Source: Rhypophila decipiens (lineage: Eukaryota; Ascomycota; Sordariomycetes; Sordariales; Naviculisporaceae). Taken from it: a DNA stretch of 10,813 nucleotides. The translations under genes and the position numbers were made by a program. Positions 7,642 through 10,813 of the stretch are shown piece after piece (the stretch's first letter is position 1; each line of letters opens with the position of its first letter). The stretch is taken from the NCBI GenBank assembly GCA_033297075.1, contig MU858435.1:1-10813 (forward strand). The letters run 5' to 3'. The notes under the pieces are model-generated. The model saw only the letters and a program-made list of their open reading frames with translations, was not told where the DNA came from and did not search any database.

Positions 7642-8765
7642 ATGAAGATCCCGCAGTCTCTGTCTGTTGCCCTCAGCCTGGTGGCAGTTGCTCGTGCAGC
7701 GCCAGCCGGAGCGAAAGATTACGAGAGCCTCCAACGTCGAGGACCTCGAGAGTACCTTGACTGCTCTCCAGAACAGCAAGCGGCTCTGCAAGCCGCCCTG
7801 GGGGATATGTTCCGGATAACCGATAAGCCGCTTCAGGAGTTCTTCGTCGACGGCGTCAACAACTTTGACCCCAATAAGCTAGCGTAAGGCGCCATCCTCC
7901 TTGCCTGATACCCATCCACTCTTCCATTCACTAACACCATGGCGGTTTACCCTGCAGATACGCCCACTACTTTCGCAACGAAGACCGCGACATGGTCGCT
8001 GCCGCCTTTCGGGCCCTCCACGACGCTTCTAATCCGGCCATGTCACTGGCCGTTTCATACAACATCCAATGCGCTGGGGAGGGTGCAGCCGGATGCGCGT
8101 AAGTAATCCCCCAGGTGTGAGTTGGCAATTCCCAATGTACCGAGACTAATTCCCAGAGACACAGATCGGGCGACTTGGCGTTTACCCAACCGTTCCCCGA
8201 GGACTTTGTGGGTGGAGGTGAAATTGCCGGCGTGAGGAAGGTCATCGTCTGTCCTGGTTTCTTCACCGAGTCCCGCACTACGCGCAGGCTGCCCGAAACC
8301 CAAGAGGAGATTGACGCCTACTGCCAGTTCAAGGAGAGCAAAAAGTTTAACGAATTCGAGACTGGAGGTGAGACTGCGCCCCAACTCCGAGTCAGCTGTC
8401 ACAGACTGGTAATAACTCTTTGATCTAGCCCACACCCTGCTGCACGAAATCTCCCACCTGGACAGCTTTGGTCGGGCAGCCGGATATCCGGCGCGAAATC
8501 AGGAAGCCGGCCTGCATTTCCCGTCCTACGACTACCAAGGAACGGATGACTGGCACCAGATCAGCACGCCTGGCAACGCGCGGACTCTCAAGTCGGGCAA
8601 CGCCGGCGACAAGATTGAGACGTTCGAGAACGCCGAGAGCTTGGCTGCTTTTTCACTTGGTAAGTAGCAGTATCCTGCCTACAGTCTAGACATGTATGCT
8701 AATATGATTGTGTTGCAGAATACTGGGTCGCGACGGTGTGCGGGTTGGAGGACGTTCCTTTGTAA
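7642..8765 (+). CDS. Secreted aspzincin zinc metallopeptidase, M35 deuterolysin-like (287 aa, five exons)
   Basis: Exons are 7642-7883, 7958-8098, 8165-8367, 8429-8659 and 8719-8765. The introns are 74, 66, 61 and 59 bp with GTAAGG, GTAAGT, GTGAGA and GTAAGT donors. All joins keep frame, giving 864 nt. Residues 1-20 are a signal peptide (MKIPQSLSVALSLVAVARA/A). QRR at 31-33 may be a Kex2-type processing site. The zinc motif HEISH is at 201-205, and GTDD at 233-236 matches the GTxD part of the aspzincin motif, whose Asp (D236) is the expected third zinc ligand; E202 would be the catalytic base. Downstream, NAESLAAFSLEYW (263-275) matches the family's usual C-terminal helix. Six cysteines (C41, C119, C127, C157, C181, C280) suggest three disulfides. 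The Tyr-Gly that often follows GTxDxx in deuterolysins is replaced by HQI, so this is a diverged member. Family knowledge predicts secreted endoprotease activity. The exon 3 start could also be 8159, adding two residues. Confidence 0.93.
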
Positions 8766-9182
8766 TTGAATACAGTTAAATGCTAGCCATTCGTGGACGT
8801 AACCTTCCTGAGGGCGTTACTTGTTTGCAGGGGAAAGGCGGGTCTTTATAAGTCAACTGCCAGCAATTGTCATGTTAGCCTTTGATGTGTACGTACAGGT
8901 ATGAATCCTCTTTCGAAGGGGCCGAGGCTAGGGTGACAATGGACGATAGAATATGCTCGAAACTACCGCAGGCAAGGAAAGAAGCAGCGTGTTAGTTGGC
9001 GCTGATTTGGAGTGCCCGGACGATTAAGCCCCCCTCCATACCCTACCCTTCCCGACGCCACCATGAACTGCACGTCCCACCATCTTGTTCTGGGGTTGTA
9101 AAATTTCCCCTAGTAGTGCAGGATGGTGTCAGAATATTCGGTCTCCCTCGGAAGAATACATGTTCCTGTTTGTGAGGGATTG

Positions 9183-9204
9183 GTCATCAATTTGTCATCA
9201 ATTG
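9183..9204 (+). repeat. Tandem 11-bp direct repeat
   Basis: GTCATCAATTT is followed immediately by GTCATCAATTG, differing only in the last base. It is a short tandem duplication with no obvious function. Confidence 0.5.
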
Positions 9205-9282
9205 GAAAGCTTGATAATAATCTTTGTCATTGGCTTAGTCATGGATGGTATCAGTACTGCACCATGTATAGTTATAAGAGAA

Positions 9283-9305
9283 CCTCTCTAGCGAAGCCAG
9301 AGAGG
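9283..9305. repeat. Short hairpin-forming inverted repeat
   Basis: CCTCTCT (9283-9289) and AGAGAGG (9299-9305) are exact reverse complements with a 9-nt loop. It is about 520 bp after the protease stop codon, too far for an obvious role in 3' end formation. Confidence 0.45.
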
Positions 9306-9828
9306 AGAAGGAGCACAAGGAATTCAATCAGAATCAATTCAACAACCAAGTGCGATATTCTGACAGATGGTGGCTTTTGCTGACAAAGTATAAAATGCAC
9401 ATTTGTTAATGACGAATAACATGGCTCTCTGGCCGGTCCCCACCACCCAACTATTCGAACGGGGAGGAAAGGATTGTGCAAAAGCAAGTGCGACAAACTG
9501 TGCAATTGGAGAGACGTGCATATCCTAGCCGGACCGAGAGCTGGAAGTGCATGAGATAATGCACGTCGGGCTGAACCCCACTTTAACTGGAGTCCAGCCA
9601 ATCACGGTCCAGAGCTACTGTGAAGACTCGTCTAACCCTTTTGAGCAAAGCGTAACCCCGCTCCTTTGCTTTTGTTCACAACATCGCCAACTCAAATTCG
9701 ACCTCATCGATATGATCAAGAGTGACCTGATGTACTGCTACCGGCCCGCAGCTTTTTTATTACAATTCGCTGGTTCTAACTATCTATCCTCTTAACCTTC
9801 TGGTAATACAAGACAGCAAGGCTATACA

Positions 9829-10808
9829 ATGTCCTCGGATCATAACCGCAACGACCATGATTCCGACCACAACTCCGACGATTACTACAGACACAGGGAC
9901 AGATCCCCCAGCATCGAGATCGACTGGCACCCTTACCAACGGCGTGTGGCCTGTGTCCATTCAGGAAATTCAAAAGTCCGGAGTCGGTCCAGCAGCACAA
10001 GGAACAAAAGGTCCACCGGCTATGTGACCAGTGCAAAGAACCACTTAGGCTCGGGGAGTATTATTACTGCGCCTCCCCCGAGGAGGGGATGCCCAGGAAG
10101 CAGTATTTTCAGGGTGTGCCTAATCGCCATGTTAGGTGTGGCGTCTGGGGGAAGAAACGGGGGGATGCAACAGAAAGCTTGATACCGGATTGGTTGGTGG
10201 TGACAGATAGTGGTTTGGTCTCTGGTGCTGTGAACGATCGGGAGGGTGTGCATGTTGGATTCGCTGGATTCGCGGCTCAACGTACGGACGGGCTTCTCTG
10301 CTGGGTTTGTCAACAAGTTTGTGTTTCCCAGCTAGCCCTTCACAGTCACTTCGAAGGGACGGGCCATGGCTTATGCCCACATTACCTCGCCAGAAGACGG
10401 CGGGAGGAGGAGAATGATGATGAAGGAGATACTGTGGTGTTGGGGTCATACGAGCGGAAAAGGAAGCGCCATCCCCGGTCTCCGCCGCCGTTAAGACAAC
10501 GGCCACCAAGAGGTCAGGACGAGAATCGGCAAGCCGCTCATAACGACTGCCCCAACGAGATTCGGTATTTCAATAACTGGTTTCACCTGAAAGTCCATCT
10601 CCGAACCGAGCACAAAAAATCGTCAACCCAACTTACGATTCCCGATGATTGGGAACAACCGGAACTCCCACCTCAGCACTGGGCAACGATAACCGCAACG
10701 GACAAGTCTATCATCCCCCTGTTAAAGTCAAGGCAAGCAATCAATTGTATTATTAGGGTAAAAAGATCATTGTTGTTCTTGTCCTCAGACCTATATCTTG
10801 TGTTCTGA
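9829..10808 (+). CDS. C2H2 zinc-finger-like protein, frame broken near the start, possibly incomplete at the 3' end
   Basis: One frame is open without a stop from 9861 to 10808 (315 codons), but its first Met is only at 10089. Upstream of that Met it encodes a clear finger, C-x2-C-x13-H-x5-H (first Cys codon at 9945), followed by C-x2-C and a GEYYYC segment. A second finger, C-x2-C-x12-H-x5-H, starts at 10299, again followed by Cys two residues later. A third, degenerate finger has C, then Glu in place of the second Cys, then F-x5-L-x2-H-x4-H (about 10548-10613). A basic RKRKRHPR stretch lies between fingers two and three and may be a nuclear localisation signal. A different frame starting at the ATG at 9829 (A at -3) gives about 38 codons of an Asp/His-rich protein with many C-ending codons, which looks like the true N-terminus. 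No GT donor lies between 9840 and 9943, so a normal intron cannot join the two. A one-base indel (assembly error or a decayed gene) or an unseen upstream exon is needed. The last ~30 codons look less coding, and a GGTAAAA donor near 10758 could lead to an exon beyond the window. A nucleic-acid-binding role is likely from the fingers; target unknown. Confidence 0.5.
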
Positions 10809-10813
10809 AGTCG

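Larger units (their letters stand above)
8766..9828. other. Intergenic region after the protease gene, no gene seen
   Basis: Open frames here are short and look like chance. Small structures present are a tandem 11-bp repeat (9183-9204) and a 7-bp-arm hairpin (9283-9305). A perfect GCCACC-ATG context at 9063 leads to only 12 codons and is not taken as a gene. Confidence 0.55.

Noticed and set aside
9063..9101. ATG in a perfect GCCACC context
   Set aside because: It is followed by a stop after 12 codons with no splice-linked continuation that I could find.
9272..9601. 109-codon minus-strand frame with a hydrophobic C-terminus
   Set aside because: No family resemblance, no good start context and poor codon use; the hydrophobic residues come from a T-rich minus-strand sequence.

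Overview
The window looks like nuclear DNA of a filamentous ascomycete (Pezizomycotina, most likely a Sordariomycete). The genes are widely spaced. Four short introns in one gene and single introns in two others (59-74 bp) have GTAAGT-type donors, CTAAY/CTGAC-like branch sites and YAG acceptors. The proteins belong to families typical of these fungi. No bacterial operon, rRNA, tRNA, CRISPR array or recognisable transposon was seen.

Layout from left to right. Positions 1-712 are non-coding and unusually rich in short palindromes, with a G-rich run at the left edge. Positions 713-2852 (minus strand) hold a two-exon gene for a 692-residue membrane glycoprotein of an uncharacterised, widespread Pezizomycotina family. 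Positions 2853-5070 are a 2.2 kb gene-free stretch with one long imperfect hairpin and simple-sequence tracts. Positions 5071-5590 (plus) hold a two-exon gene for a 148-residue secreted six-cysteine protein with effector-like features. Positions 5864-6670 (minus) hold a single-exon 268-residue conserved-type hypothetical protein. It is tail-to-tail with the secreted protein gene and head-to-head with the next gene. Positions 7642-8765 (plus) hold a five-exon gene for a secreted aspzincin (M35, deuterolysin-like) zinc metallopeptidase; the HEISH and GTDD motifs appear only after splicing. Positions 9829-10808 (plus) hold a C2H2 zinc-finger-like gene whose reading frame appears broken near its start and which may continue past the window edge.

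Three of the five genes make products that enter the secretory pathway (a membrane glycoprotein, a small Cys-rich protein and a protease). Together they suggest an extracellular or host/environment-facing neighbourhood. No biosynthetic pathway or multi-gene system can be demonstrated from the sequence. The items most worth checking are the six-cysteine secreted protein, the diverged M35 protease, the frame-broken zinc-finger gene and the palindrome cluster at the left edge.
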